Positions 34,548-42,781 of a stretch of DNA of 64,000 bases are shown here, piece after piece. The notes beneath the pieces are model-generated. The model saw only the letters and a program-made list of their open reading frames with translations. It had not been told where the DNA came from and made no database searches. A program made the translations under genes and the position numbers. Numbering within the stretch: position 1 is the first letter of the stretch; each line of letters starts with the position of its first letter. This DNA comes from a virus, in the IMG/VR virus record IMGVR_UViG_3300048588_000136, positions 25,358 through 89,357 of that record; one strand, given 5' to 3'.

Positions 34548-35036
34548 TTACATCACCTTTCCCGATAAAATTGCGCCACCCACGACGGCGGTAGCCACCA
34601 ACGCCTTGCCTGCAAACGCCAGCACTAAGGGCATCACGACGATTGCGCCAAGAAAACACGCCACTACTACGGCGGCGAAGCAAAGACCTTTCGCAGCCAG
34701 GGTAATGCCCGCACGATGTACCCACAGTGCCACCAGCGCCCGCCACAGCACGGGCACGACTACCGGCATCAGGCGACACAGCGCAACGAGCACAGCCGCA
34801 CGCACTAACATGGCCAGGGCGAACAATGCGGCGTGGATGATGGCGGCGGCTACAATGGACACAGCGTGGGCGATGATGGCGAGAGCGGCGGTGATGGCGC
34901 CGATGATCAGCGGCGTGATGGTGGTGACGGCGTAGTAGGTCAACACGAACACGATTACGATGATGGCGGTCAACAGCGTTGTCTTAATGATAGCACGGAC
35001 GGCTGTTGTGTCGAGACTATTCACGATTGCATACAT
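34548..35036 (-). CDS. Multi-pass membrane protein
   Basis: A 162-residue, very hydrophobic protein with four or more predicted membrane helices (for example [19 protein letters not shown] and [20 protein letters not shown]). It ends [10 protein letters not shown], just before the next start. Holin or exclusion functions are possible for phage membrane proteins, but its place among early genes argues against a holin. Confidence 0.55.
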   Translation of the reverse strand: MYAIVNSLDTTAVRAIIKTTLLTAIIVIVFVLTYYAVTTITPLIIGAITAALAIIAHAVSIVAAAIIHAALFALAMLVRAAVLVALCRLMPVVVPVLWRALVALWVHRAGITLAAKGLCFAAVVVACFLGAIVVMPLVLAFAGKALVATAVVGGAILSGKVM

Positions 35037-35096
35037 TTTACACCTTTTCTTTCGGTTGGTGCCACCTCCTTTTCTGCGATGTTTGCTGCTCAGTGG

Positions 35097-35291
35097 CTAT
35101 TGTTTTGGTCGGTAAATTTTTACTTCTTCAAATCCGATAGCGTTTAGAATTTTCTTACTTGGGTCACGCCGCCCCAACAAAATATCGTTGAGATAGGGCG
35201 TCGATATTTTAAGCCGTGCTGCCAACTCCTTTTGACTACCGGCTTCGTTCACGAGTTGTTGTAAATACTCAACAAATTCAGCTTTGCTCAT
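35097..35291 (-). CDS. Small Xre-type helix-turn-helix regulator
   Basis: A 64-residue protein with a Cro/CI helix-turn-helix (GSQKELAARLKISTPYLNDI at about 18-37, then LLGRRDPSKKILNAIG). It lies inside the early operon and may tune its expression. Confidence 0.7.
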   Translation of the reverse strand: MSKAEFVEYLQQLVNEAGSQKELAARLKISTPYLNDILLGRRDPSKKILNAIGFEEVKIYRPKQ

Positions 35292-35442
35292 CCTTGATAA
35301 CTCCGATCCATAGTCCTAGAACAATTACCCCAAATGCTGTCGGCGCAACCTCTACGCCGATAATCGCAATGTTTGGTCTGTACCAACCAAGTCCATGATA
35401 GAACTTGGTTGGCCGGTAGCCGATGTAGGCGATGGGGGTCAC
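35278..35442 (-). CDS. Small single-pass membrane protein
   Basis: GTG 35442 overlaps the preceding stop (GTGA). The 54-residue product has a Y-rich start (GYRPTKFYHGLGWYRPN) and one transmembrane helix (IAIIGVEVAPTAFGVIVLGL). The overlap with both neighbours supports translation. Confidence 0.5.
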   Translation of the reverse strand: MTPIAYIGYRPTKFYHGLGWYRPNIAIIGVEVAPTAFGVIVLGLWIGVIKDEQS

Positions 35443-35720
35443 AAGATTTCACGCTCCAGCAATGTGGCCAGTGTTGCGATGATGCTGCGGTCCACAACCT
35501 TGCCGGCGATTTTCTCGGCTTCAATGACCGAAAGAATACGGCGTACCGATTCATCGACCACGCCTTCGACTGTAACAGTTTTGCCGTTGAACAGAATTTC
35601 GCCTTCCGGCAAAACAGCAAAGTGCGGTGAAGCTGCCAAGAATCTAGGATCGCTATCTGACTCAGCGTATGGGTAAACATCCGCAACTACATGACTATTC
35701 TCGAAATGTCTGATATACAT
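35439..35720 (-). CDS. Hypothetical protein
   Basis: ATG 35720 follows AGAAAGGG; the open frame extends upstream without another ribosome site. The 93-residue product has a beta-rich start (MYIRHFENSHVVADVYPYAE) and a helical end (SIIATLATLLEREIL). Not recognised. Confidence 0.5.
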   Translation of the reverse strand: MYIRHFENSHVVADVYPYAESDSDPRFLAASPHFAVLPEGEILFNGKTVTVEGVVDESVRRILSVIEAEKIAGKVVDRSIIATLATLLEREIL

Positions 35721-35808
35721 GATTGCCCTTTCTCTGCTACCTTGTCCGGCACTTGGGACATCCGGCAATGGTCGGTTTAGTGGCGCCGGGGCTACCGGCT
35801 GCGGTGTA

Positions 35809-36006
35809 CTAGGCGAAAATCTCTGACGGATCAATTCCTTGCGCTAAGAAGATGGCGTTTTCCTCAGCCTGCCGTAGTTCTTCTACTCGTTGGCGACGGG
35901 CTAGTTCCCGCTGCATATCTCGTTGCGTCGCCGTTTCGGTTTCCAACAGCAGGGCGAAGCACCCGTCCTGTTCACGTTTACGCTGCACTAGTTGTCGTCT
36001 GTTCAT
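35809..36006 (-). CDS. Small charged helical protein
   Basis: ATG 36006 follows ATAGGAGAC. The 65-residue product is arginine/glutamate-rich (ETATQRDMQRELARRQRVEE). Unknown function. Confidence 0.5.
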   Translation of the reverse strand: MNRRQLVQRKREQDGCFALLLETETATQRDMQRELARRQRVEELRQAEENAIFLAQGIDPSEIFA

Positions 36007-36080
36007 GATTGTCTCCTATTATCGCTGGTTAATCGCCTTGATTCTGCATCCGCCACCGGGATTATCACCGGCTATCTGCA

Positions 36081-36110
36081 TTAAGGCGGGGCAGCAATGC
36101 CCCGCCTTAA
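36081..36110. other. Perfect 12-bp intergenic hairpin
   Basis: TTAAGGCGGGGC (36081-36092) pairs perfectly with 36099-36110 across a six-base loop, directly after the stop of the 36111-36383 gene. No T-run follows on the minus strand; it may stabilise the transcript or slow polymerase. Confidence 0.6.
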
Positions 36111-36383
36111 TTAAAATTCGATGGCGATTGTCATCACTTTGTAGTCAGCGACGTTATGTCCGTTCGCCACACACCAATCGGCCAACTTGCGGTCGGCGGC
36201 TGGGAATTTGTACGCCTTGCTGCTAGTCTTCAGTGTGAAGCTATCGACATGCTTGCCGATGAGTGTGCCGCTCACTTCTTTCGGGAAGATACCAAAAGTG
36301 CGGGTCGCCTTGATTGCCTTATCGCTAAATGGGCCATATTCACCAAGTTCGCCGACCGTGTTAGCTAAGTTACCTTTAAACAT
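36111..36383 (-). CDS. Hypothetical early protein
   Basis: ATG 36383 follows AAGGAGAC; the frame upstream of it overlaps the promoter. The 90-residue beta-rich product has GPFSDKAIKATRTFGIFPKE and SFTLKTSSKAYKFPAADRK. It is the first gene after the promoter at 36431-36459. Unknown function. Confidence 0.55.
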   Translation of the reverse strand: MFKGNLANTVGELGEYGPFSDKAIKATRTFGIFPKEVSGTLIGKHVDSFTLKTSSKAYKFPAADRKLADWCVANGHNVADYKVMTIAIEF

Positions 36384-36430
36384 TTTCTGTCTCCTTATTC
36401 CTGTTGCCGTTTGTTCTTGCCTATGTATCC

Positions 36431-36477
36431 ATTGTACCACCGATTCGCTAATTTGTCAATACGCAAATTCGCTAATT
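36431..36477 (-). promoter_or_regulatory. Early promoter with paired direct repeats
   Basis: Minus strand TTGACA (36454-36459), 17-base spacer, TACAAT (36431-36436). The 11-base repeat ATTCGCTAATT (plus strand) occurs at 36443-36453 within the spacer and at 36467-36477 upstream, 24 bases apart, an operator arrangement. Confidence 0.75.
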
Positions 36478-36574
36478 ATCGTACGATCACCCTGCGCAAT
36501 TCATACGATTTACTGCATTTTTGCGTATATTTTCAACTTTTTCTACTGTCCGCTTTCCTGCCCGCCATCGCCAA

Positions 36575-36608
36575 CAAAAAACGCCCCAACCATGACGGCG
36601 GGGCGCTC
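36575..36608 (-). terminator. Intrinsic terminator after the first dnaN
   Basis: On the minus strand CGCCCC pairs with GGGGCG and is followed by six Ts, 12 bases after the DnaN stop codon. It separates the clamp operon from the promoter at 36431-36459. Confidence 0.8.
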
Positions 36609-36620
36609 TGTGTGTGTGCC

Positions 36621-37787
36621 TTACTTCGGCGGATGTAGCGGCATCACACAATGAATGTATCCATCAGCGCCGACCAGCCTAAACAGCCCCGGTCGAGTCG
36701 GCGTGGTCGTCTCCATGACAACCTGAGGCGTGTCCACTTGCGATAGGTAGTCAATTAAGTACTTGGCATTGTACAGAATTTCAACCGGCGGGCCATCAGC
36801 GGCGCATTCAATATCGCTAGCGTTGTCGCCCATTTCGGCACCGGTGGCGGCAAGGTGCAATTTTTGTTCAGTCGGATCGACGCTGAACGCTACGATGTTG
36901 GCGTTGTCACGCGCGAACAGCAGCGCTACGCGGACGGCCTTAAGCAATGCTGCTGTATCCACCGTGGTGCGGGTGTTGTAGCTTTTTGGCACCGTCGCCA
37001 TGTAATCGGGAAACCGAGCATCAATCAACTCGCTGACCAGTTCCACACGACTGATGATACCGTTGCCGGTTAGCACGAACATCACCTGATTACGTTGCGG
37101 CGTAATCAGGCATTGCACTGGCTCACCAGCAGCAGCATCGGCGCTGATACGTGCCAACTCGCCAAGCGATTTTGCCGGCACAATGACGGTAGTCTTCTCC
37201 GGGCCGCCTTCAATCGGTATCGTCCGCACACTGAGCCGATACCCGTCTGTGGCCGCCATCTTTACGCAGTCAGGTGATAGCGTGACTTCCACACCGGTTA
37301 ATGTCGGACGGTTCTCATCGGCGCTTGCTGCGAATGTCGTCTGGTCAATCATCTTGCGCATCTGGGTAACCGGCAACATCGCCTGCGTGATGGTGTCGCC
37401 GGACGTCTCGATTATCTGTTCTGCTGGCACAATCAGCGGAAACTCAAACGCATCAATCCCCTTCATGTTCGCTTCAAAGCGTGCGCAACTGAGGTGCAGC
37501 GTCTGTGTGCGCACTGTCAGTTCCATGTCGATACGATCCGGTGGCAGGCTGTTGACGAACTCGGACAGCAGGCGGGCCGACACTGTAATCGCCCCTCCAT
37601 CTTCCACCTTGGCGCCAATCCAACAGTTGATGGCGATCTCGCGATTGGTGGCCGCCAAACGTAACTGGTTGCCCTTAGCCTCTAGCAGAATGTTGCTCAG
37701 CACGGGCATTGTCGAGCGACTGGACACGGCGCGCACGGTGATTGACAGCGCTTTGGCTAACGTTTGCTGTGTGGTTGATACTCGCAT
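36621..37787 (-). CDS. dnaN: DNA polymerase sliding clamp (beta subunit), copy 1
   Basis: A 388-residue protein with three clamp domains. The start MRVSTTQQTLAKALSITVRA, the segment SRSTMPVLSNILLEAKGNQL, ENRPTLTGVEV near residue 165 and the C-terminal VMETTTPTRPGLFRLVGADG are typical DnaN landmarks. It would form the ring that tethers DNA polymerase and other enzymes to DNA. A second full-length clamp is at 41609-42781. It is the last gene of its cassette and ends at a terminator. Confidence 0.93.
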   Translation of the reverse strand: MRVSTTQQTLAKALSITVRAVSSRSTMPVLSNILLEAKGNQLRLAATNREIAINCWIGAKVEDGGAITVSARLLSEFVNSLPPDRIDMELTVRTQTLHLSCARFEANMKGIDAFEFPLIVPAEQIIETSGDTITQAMLPVTQMRKMIDQTTFAASADENRPTLTGVEVTLSPDCVKMAATDGYRLSVRTIPIEGGPEKTTVIVPAKSLGELARISADAAAGEPVQCLITPQRNQVMFVLTGNGIISRVELVSELIDARFPDYMATVPKSYNTRTTVDTAALLKAVRVALLFARDNANIVAFSVDPTEQKLHLAATGAEMGDNASDIECAADGPPVEILYNAKYLIDYLSQVDTPQVVMETTTPTRPGLFRLVGADGYIHCVMPLHPPK

Positions 37788-38092
37788 AAATTCCTTTCAT
37801 TGTGGTGGCCGTGCAGTGGCTTTTCTGTTTCTGTCCCCCACCCGCCCGGCGGCTTTGTCATCGGCTGACCGTCCTGCACATGTTCCACTAGCCACGACCA
37901 TAGGACGCCGGTAGCTAGGTTGGCAACTATAGTCATTTCATCAGGTCGTAGAGCGATGCAGTACTCCACCTCGCCTGGGCGCTCGAAGCGAATATACATG
38001 GTGTCAACAGGATGCTCTTCTACGAAGCCAGCAGAGAATACTGCTCCATTACCAGCGTACTCCTGACGTAGTAACTCAAACAGCTTTGCCAT
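37757..38092 (-). CDS. Hypothetical protein in clamp cassette A
   Basis: ATG 38092 follows AGGAAAGG. The 111-residue product (AKLFELLRQEYAGNGAVFSA ... RPGEVEYCIALRPDEMTIVA) is not recognised. It overlaps the dnaN start by 31 bases and has no counterpart in cassette B. Confidence 0.5.
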   Translation of the reverse strand: MAKLFELLRQEYAGNGAVFSAGFVEEHPVDTMYIRFERPGEVEYCIALRPDEMTIVANLATGVLWSWLVEHVQDGQPMTKPPGGWGTETEKPLHGHHNERNLCEYQPHSKR

Positions 38093-38504
38093 TTTGGGCC
38101 TTTCCTGCTGTTTCAGCGCGGTCGCAAGCTTCTTGCCAAAGCTTGAGAAAGTCGGCGTACTCCATGCGCTTCTTGAGCATGTTGACAAACTGAAAGTACG
38201 GACTAGCGGCCATATCCATACGTTCCCGATGCAACCTGTCCGTCTTCTCTCGGTTGCGGCGCTTTCTCTCGCTCTCCAGGGCAACGACGGCTGTGCGGCG
38301 GGCTTTCAGTGCAACCTCGGCCTTGCGCAGCCAACCACTGTTTTTTATGCCAGAATCACGGTAGGTGTCGTACTCTAGCCTAATTTTGTCGTCAATCTCC
38401 CTCTCTTCATTGCATAGCACCGTGATCCAGTGCTGCAACTTTTCGTCGTCCAGTTCTGAAACATCTACTACTAATTCCTGGCTAATGCGTGCTTTGACGC
38501 CCAT
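38076..38504 (-). CDS. Helical hypothetical protein in clamp cassette A
   Basis: ATG 38504 follows GAGGAGTGAC. The 142-residue product is charged and helical (LQHWITVLCNEEREIDDKIR, ALESERKRRNREKTDRLHRE). Not recognised; no counterpart in cassette B. Confidence 0.5.
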   Translation of the reverse strand: MGVKARISQELVVDVSELDDEKLQHWITVLCNEEREIDDKIRLEYDTYRDSGIKNSGWLRKAEVALKARRTAVVALESERKRRNREKTDRLHRERMDMAASPYFQFVNMLKKRMEYADFLKLWQEACDRAETAGKAQNGKAV

Positions 38505-38520
38505 TGTCACTCCTCATTCC

Positions 38521-38943
38521 TCACTTTATCATTTTAGTGATTCTAATTAATGCCGGATTAGAACCTTCCGGTTTTTTCGGCTGCTTCTTTGCCCGCACTG
38601 GCTGCAATCGGCACTCGGCCAGTGCGTCGTTCCAAGTGTCAAAAACAACGATTTCCAGCAGTGACCACGACGGCAACAGTAGGCTACGGCGCGCGCTATA
38701 CTCCTGATTCGTTGGCGTGCGACCTAACTGGTTCGCCACCCGGATAATGTCGCCAACAGCTGCCATTTTTAACACTTGGCAGCCCTCACGATGTGTGTTT
38801 AAATCTTTCGACATTTGCGCCATGTGTCCACAGACACAGCGCCTTGTAGCGTCGGCGTGCCGCTGTAAGTACTCGGTTAGTTGCTGTAGTTGATTCGCTA
38901 GTTGCTGCAATGTTGGCTGCGATGTGGTCACTTCACGTCCCAT
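38521..38943 (-). CDS. Zinc-finger plus HNH-associated-repeat DNA-binding protein (cassette A)
   Basis: A coiled start (QQLANQLQQLTEYLQRHADA) precedes a CxC-x(12)-HxxxxC zinc site (CVCGHMAQMSKDLNTHREGC, about residues 37-56). Then come IIRVANQLGRTPTNQEY and FDTWNDALAECRLQP, a homing-endonuclease-associated repeat (GRxPT..EY..W..AL). It is paralogous to 42765-43073. DNA binding is likely; no nuclease motif is present. Confidence 0.6.
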   Translation of the reverse strand: MGREVTTSQPTLQQLANQLQQLTEYLQRHADATRRCVCGHMAQMSKDLNTHREGCQVLKMAAVGDIIRVANQLGRTPTNQEYSARRSLLLPSWSLLEIVVFDTWNDALAECRLQPVRAKKQPKKPEGSNPALIRITKMIK

Positions 38944-39396
38944 CTATTTCACCCTCCACAACTTGTCCCACTTGCGCCCATCAGGAACCACGACGAACAG
39001 TACACGATTCGCGCTCATTGACGATTTAACCTGGCGTCTCGTTAGCCCGGCGCTCTCTGCGATTTGCTTGTGCGTCAACGCATTGCGTCCCAGGCAGCGC
39101 AGAATACGTCCAAGGTGTGTATCGCCGACGCGGGCGGTTTCCGCCTCAGGCTGTGGTTGCATCTGTTCTGGTTCATCGGGATCTACTTCGCTAGTATTGT
39201 CCGCTGACAACTCGGGCATTGTCAGTAAGTTGATTCGTCCAGCCTCATGTAATGCCAGTAGACGAAAGAACTCGTCAGCGCTACACTCTAGCCAACCAAG
39301 TGGCTTGCGCTGTGGATAAACAGTGCGCACATGAGCATGTGCTATTTTGGTAGCGCCGCGGTAGACGTGGCGGCCATTGTGCGCGGATACGGTCAT
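38944..39396 (-). CDS. Paralogous cassette protein with winged-helix-like end (A)
   Basis: The first residues MTVSAHNGRHVYRGATK match MTVSAHNSRRVWRGASL of 43060-43410, also at DNA level. The C-terminal part (ALTHKQIAESAGLTRRQVKS) reads as a helix-turn-helix. The middle is acidic and Q-rich. A regulator or replication accessory role is possible. Confidence 0.55.
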   Translation of the reverse strand: MTVSAHNGRHVYRGATKIAHAHVRTVYPQRKPLGWLECSADEFFRLLALHEAGRINLLTMPELSADNTSEVDPDEPEQMQPQPEAETARVGDTHLGRILRCLGRNALTHKQIAESAGLTRRQVKSSMSANRVLFVVVPDGRKWDKLWRVK

Positions 39397-39398
39397 GA

Positions 39399-39941
39399 TT
39401 ACCCCCTGTGTGGCGTTGCGCCGGTTTGCCCATTATAGTGGCCGACAAAATGATACGAGAGCAGTGGTTGTTCTATCATCTGCTCAAGCTTCAACTGCAC
39501 AAGAGCATCGCCCACGTAGAGGCGCATATCCCACGGGCCTTCATTGGTAAATTCAAAGGTCGCTTGCCCGTGGAAATCAGGCTCAAAAAAGCCCGCATGT
39601 AAATGCTCAAACAGTCGTCGCCCAGTCCCTGACCGGCTCATCAATGTGCCACTGGCATCTGATGGCATCTTGATATATTCCAATGAGCAGCAGAGAGCCA
39701 CACCATGCGCTGGAACAATAATGCCGTCTTCACCGATAGTGATTTCTTCATCCCACAAGTCAGTGGCCGGGGTCTTCATGGTAATCGGCGGGCAACTGTG
39801 CGTAAGCCACCTTCGACGGGGAAAGCGAATTTTATTGCCTAGTCGAATATCAATACTGGCAGGGCGAATCAAGGATTTATCACAGGGCGTAATGCCGCCT
39901 GTGATTGCCCACTCATAAAGTTTTCTGTCATTCCAAATCAC
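39399..39941 (-). CDS. dcd: dCTP deaminase (dUTPase-fold)
   Basis: A 180-residue protein: LIRPASIDIRLGNKI near residue 24 and a catalytic region SRSGTGRRLFEHLHAGFFEP followed by FHGQATFEFTNEGP, where S, R and E match the Dcd active site. It would convert dCTP to dUTP on the way to dTTP. The start is GTG 39941, overlapping the preceding TGA. In the parallel cassette B this place holds an unrelated dCMP deaminase. Confidence 0.8.
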   Translation of the reverse strand: MIWNDRKLYEWAITGGITPCDKSLIRPASIDIRLGNKIRFPRRRWLTHSCPPITMKTPATDLWDEEITIGEDGIIVPAHGVALCCSLEYIKMPSDASGTLMSRSGTGRRLFEHLHAGFFEPDFHGQATFEFTNEGPWDMRLYVGDALVQLKLEQMIEQPLLSYHFVGHYNGQTGATPHRG

Positions 39942-40096
39942 AGCATCTCTACCTTTCTGATTGCCAAGCCGGGAGCAACCTGGCGAATATAGCTAATCAC
40001 AGCCACGATGTCACTGTATCCACGGTACATCTGTGGCATCATCTCAGCAGGGACAAATAACACATGCCGAACGCCGTGGCTATTCCATACCCAACG
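39938..40096 (-). pseudogene. Truncated paralog of the 44181-44399 gene
   Basis: This open stretch encodes GVRHVLFVPAEMM...APGLAIRKVEML, matching LRHVCFVPAEFV...APGLTMRKVEML at 44181-44399, but its first half is missing: an in-frame TAG lies at 40097-40099, inside the neighbouring gene. GTG 40063 could start a 41-residue remnant. The end, AGAAAGGTAGAGATGCTGTGA-like in both copies apart from one base, still overlaps a GTG-started deaminase. Confidence 0.6.
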
Positions 40097-40379
40097 CTAC
40101 CATTTCCTGCCTCATGGCGTTCCAGTGGGCGCCACTGACTGTTCCAGTTGATTCCATATTCATTTCGGCGCGGTCGCAAACACGATTGTAAAACTGTTCA
40201 ACAATGGTGTTGCGCTCTGTTTCCAGTTCGACGATGCGGGTGGCCATCTCTTCAAATTCTTCGATGTAGGCCAGCAACGCAACGGGCGACAGTTTGACCG
40301 GTTCGTGTTCCTCGTATGCGGCTTCTGCCTGCCGCCGTATTAACTCGACAAATTTTTGCGTTGTGTGTTTGTATTCCAT
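40080..40379 (-). CDS. Helical hypothetical protein (cassette A)
   Basis: ATG 40379 follows GAGAGGTGG. The 99-residue product is helical and charged (TTQKFVELIRRQAEAAYEEH, VALLAYIEEFEEMATRIVEL). It runs over the missing start of the truncated paralog. Not recognised. Confidence 0.55.
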   Translation of the reverse strand: MEYKHTTQKFVELIRRQAEAAYEEHEPVKLSPVALLAYIEEFEEMATRIVELETERNTIVEQFYNRVCDRAEMNMESTGTVSGAHWNAMRQEMVALGME

Positions 40380-40396
40380 GCTATCCACCTCTCTTT

Positions 40397-40426
40397 GTTG
40401 CGTCTCTACCCGCTCCACGAGGCGCT
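40397..40426. repeat. 30-bp duplicate of 44846-44875
   Basis: A 30-base stretch beginning GTTGCGTCTCTACCCGC is 29/30 identical to 44846-44875. It covers the end of the DpdA-like gene (SASWSG then stop) and marks the outer border of the duplicated cassettes. Confidence 0.85.
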
Positions 40427-41095
40427 GTTTAGTTTTTGCCACGCTGCCATGATGTTCTGACAGCTACGTTCAAAGGCGATATAAGGCATATCTTCATTGA
40501 TAGAGTTGCCTGCTTCGCTCAATTTTGGCCAGTATCGATTATTGGCGTAGCGGGCATTGCCCGGTGTCCAGAACTGACCATACTGAATCGCCATTTTTTG
40601 GGCATAGTTGCCGTCTGCACTGACAACATTCAGATAATTACACATTTCCATCTGACGCTGCGGACTACCACCCAGCAGATGCACCGGCCAGCCTGCAAAT
40701 TCCCATACTGGCACCTCTGTACCGCCAAACTTGGTCGGCACACTGTAGCCAAGCCTGACCGTTTTTCCGGCGATAACACGGGGTAACAGTTCGATGGCGC
40801 CGAAAAACTTTGGTATGATCATCACCACGTCTACCCATTGCGCTGCATCCTCTGACCATTCTAATACCTCGTCAAGTTGGTCAGGTCGTTCCAAGTCCAG
40901 CACGCTTGCCATGTATGGTCGGTGTTGCGCCAAGCACGCCATGTATTTTGTCCGGTCGGGTTTCTTCCAATCTTGATCACAAAACATCGGCGGGAAATAA
41001 ACCGTACCGGGCATCTGCGCGCCATACAGAAAACCGTGACTGATGGCTATTTCGGCAAATCGCCGGTTGCCGTTGGCGCAATAGATAATTTCCAT
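40406..41095 (-). CDS. DpdA-like (deazapurine DNA modification) TIM-barrel protein
   Basis: A 229-residue protein whose order of motifs resembles phage proteins annotated as DpdA-family or DUF6610: SVLDLERPDQLDEVLEWSED, VVMIIPKFFGAIELLPR, VRLGYSVPTKFGGTEVPVWE and GWPVHLLGGSPQRQM, then VSADGNYAQK. DpdA enzymes are related to tRNA-guanine transglycosylase and insert 7-deazaguanines into DNA, hiding phage DNA from restriction. No preQ0 synthesis genes are seen, so host preQ0 would be needed. I match by memory of the family, so confidence is moderate. Confidence 0.55.
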   Translation of the reverse strand: MEIIYCANGNRRFAEIAISHGFLYGAQMPGTVYFPPMFCDQDWKKPDRTKYMACLAQHRPYMASVLDLERPDQLDEVLEWSEDAAQWVDVVMIIPKFFGAIELLPRVIAGKTVRLGYSVPTKFGGTEVPVWEFAGWPVHLLGGSPQRQMEMCNYLNVVSADGNYAQKMAIQYGQFWTPGNARYANNRYWPKLSEAGNSINEDMPYIAFERSCQNIMAAWQKLNSASWSG

Positions 41096-41385
41096 ACGTT
41101 GATAATCCTGCCTGACTTGGCTTGCTCAGTGAGCGACAGTTCAAAGCCGCGCCGAACATACCATTCGTTTGACGCTAAATCGACAGGGCATTTGGCGACA
41201 ATGCAGACTGCGTTCGGTGTGCGTCTCAGCGTTTCCAGCATGGCAGATCCGGCGCCCGGTTTCTGGCTAATGATTTCGCGGATGGTCAGTTGACCATCTC
41301 TGCGTAGATGCCAGTGGCACATCGCACCGTCTACCAACAGCAGTTCACCGCGTTCGCTTGATTCGTAAAGATTTTCAAAGCACAT
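41047..41385 (-). CDS. GNAT-like acetyltransferase-fold protein
   Basis: A 112-residue protein with GAMCHWHLRRDGQLTIREII, a pyrophosphate-loop-like GAGSAMLETLRR, then AVCIVAKCPVDLASNEWYVRRGF, where the final NxxYxxxGF is typical of GNAT enzymes. It overlaps the DpdA-like gene by 49 bases. Substrate unknown; modification of a DNA base or a peptide is possible. Confidence 0.55.
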   Translation of the reverse strand: MCFENLYESSERGELLLVDGAMCHWHLRRDGQLTIREIISQKPGAGSAMLETLRRTPNAVCIVAKCPVDLASNEWYVRRGFELSLTEQAKSGRIINVWKLSIAPTATGDLPK

Positions 41386-41600
41386 TAATACCCTCTTTCT
41401 CTCTTCGCTCTCACTACTTTCCGTGTCCGACTCGCCGTATGCCCATGATGGAATTGCCCACAGAACGGGCAGCGGTAGGCTGTGGTACGGGCGCCCGTAC
41501 GTCTACGCAAGCTCAGACTGGCGCCGATAGCATCTTCAAGCGTTGGGTAGCTGCGTTTCCATTCGCAAGCCTTTTTACGCTGATGGCGTTTGCTTGCCAT
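41385..41600 (-). CDS. Small basic zinc-ribbon-like protein
   Basis: A 71-residue basic protein; YRCPFCGQFHHGH gives a CxxC...HH zinc site. The start ATG 41600 follows AGGAGG. Such proteins are common in phage early operons; nucleic-acid binding is likely. Confidence 0.55.
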   Translation of the reverse strand: MASKRHQRKKACEWKRSYPTLEDAIGASLSLRRRTGARTTAYRCPFCGQFHHGHTASRTRKVVRAKRERGY

Positions 41601-41608
41601 GTGGCCTC

Positions 41609-42781
41609 CTATTTCATCGGGTTCATCGGCATGATCACCATCAGATAATCGCTATCACCAACCGGCCTAATTGCGCCTGGTCGTGTCGGCTGCGTCGTCT
41701 CAATCGTGGCCTGGGCCGTAGGAACATGCGATAATGCATCTGACAACAGCCGGCCATCGAATGCAATGTTGATTTCAGCGCCTTCTACGCTGCATTCAAT
41801 TTCGCTGGTGTTGTCACCCATTTCCGCACTGGTGGCAGAGACTTGAAACACGCCTCGGTTGGGCGAATCATCGGGGCGCAATGCACAGCGGATAATGTTA
41901 GCGTTGTCACGAGCAAACAGCATGGCAACCCTGACCGCTTTCAGCAAAGCAGCGGCATCAACTGTGCAACGGGTGTTCTGGCTTTTGGGGATAGTGGCAC
42001 GGTAATCGGGAAACCGAGCGTCAATGAGTTCTGAAATAATGTCTACCCGTTTCCATTCCTTCGCACTGGTAGCGCTGAATAGCACTTGATTACGGTTGGC
42101 GCTGACAATAGCGGTGATCTCGCCGGTTGCATCGCTACAGATGCGTGACACCTCGGACAGGTTGCGACCGGGGATGATGATAGTCGCCTTTTCGCCAGCG
42201 CTTGCCTCTACGCTGCGCATACTGAGCCGGTAGCCATCGGTGGCGGCCATCGTCAATCTGCCATCCTCAAAGGTCGTTTCTACGCCGGTTAGCGTTGGCC
42301 GGTTTTCATCGGCAGAAGCGGCAAAGGTTACGCTATCAATCAGCGATGCCAACGCATTTGACGCCACGGTGTACACGTCGCCTGTAACCGTTGGCGCATC
42401 GGTTGGTTCCGGCTGATAGGTGGGAATCAGCGGAAACTCGAAAGCGTTAATACCTTTGATGTTGGCTGAATGCTTGGCACAGGTCAGGCGCAACGTCTCT
42501 GTAAGCTGTTGCAATGCCATAGTGACACGTTCATTGGGCAGGCTGTTGATAAATTCGCTTAACAGACGAGCGGGGATTGTGGTAGAGCCGGATTCCTCCA
42601 CATCGGCGGCAATCCAACAGTTAATACCAATTTCGCGGTTGGTTGCGGCGAGTCGTAAGCCGTCTCCGGTGGCATCCAGTAGAACATTGCCCAACACCGG
42701 CATTGTTGTTCGACTGGATACGGCACGGTTGACGATAGACAGCGCTTTGGCTAACGCTGATTGGTTAACGGATAATCGCAT
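41609..42781 (-). CDS. dnaN: DNA polymerase sliding clamp (beta subunit), copy 2
   Basis: A 390-residue DnaN starting at ATG 42781 (AGGGAG upstream). It parallels copy 1 throughout: MRLSVNQSALAKALSIVNRA, SRTTMPVLGNVLLDATGDGL, ENRPTLTGVETTF and IETTQPTRPGAIRPVGDSDY. The two share about half their residues by eye, so they are old paralogs rather than a recent copy. Two clamps in one phage is unusual; mixed or partner-specific rings are possible. Confidence 0.93.
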   Translation of the reverse strand: MRLSVNQSALAKALSIVNRAVSSRTTMPVLGNVLLDATGDGLRLAATNREIGINCWIAADVEESGSTTIPARLLSEFINSLPNERVTMALQQLTETLRLTCAKHSANIKGINAFEFPLIPTYQPEPTDAPTVTGDVYTVASNALASLIDSVTFAASADENRPTLTGVETTFEDGRLTMAATDGYRLSMRSVEASAGEKATIIIPGRNLSEVSRICSDATGEITAIVSANRNQVLFSATSAKEWKRVDIISELIDARFPDYRATIPKSQNTRCTVDAAALLKAVRVAMLFARDNANIIRCALRPDDSPNRGVFQVSATSAEMGDNTSEIECSVEGAEINIAFDGRLLSDALSHVPTAQATIETTQPTRPGAIRPVGDSDYLMVIMPMNPMK

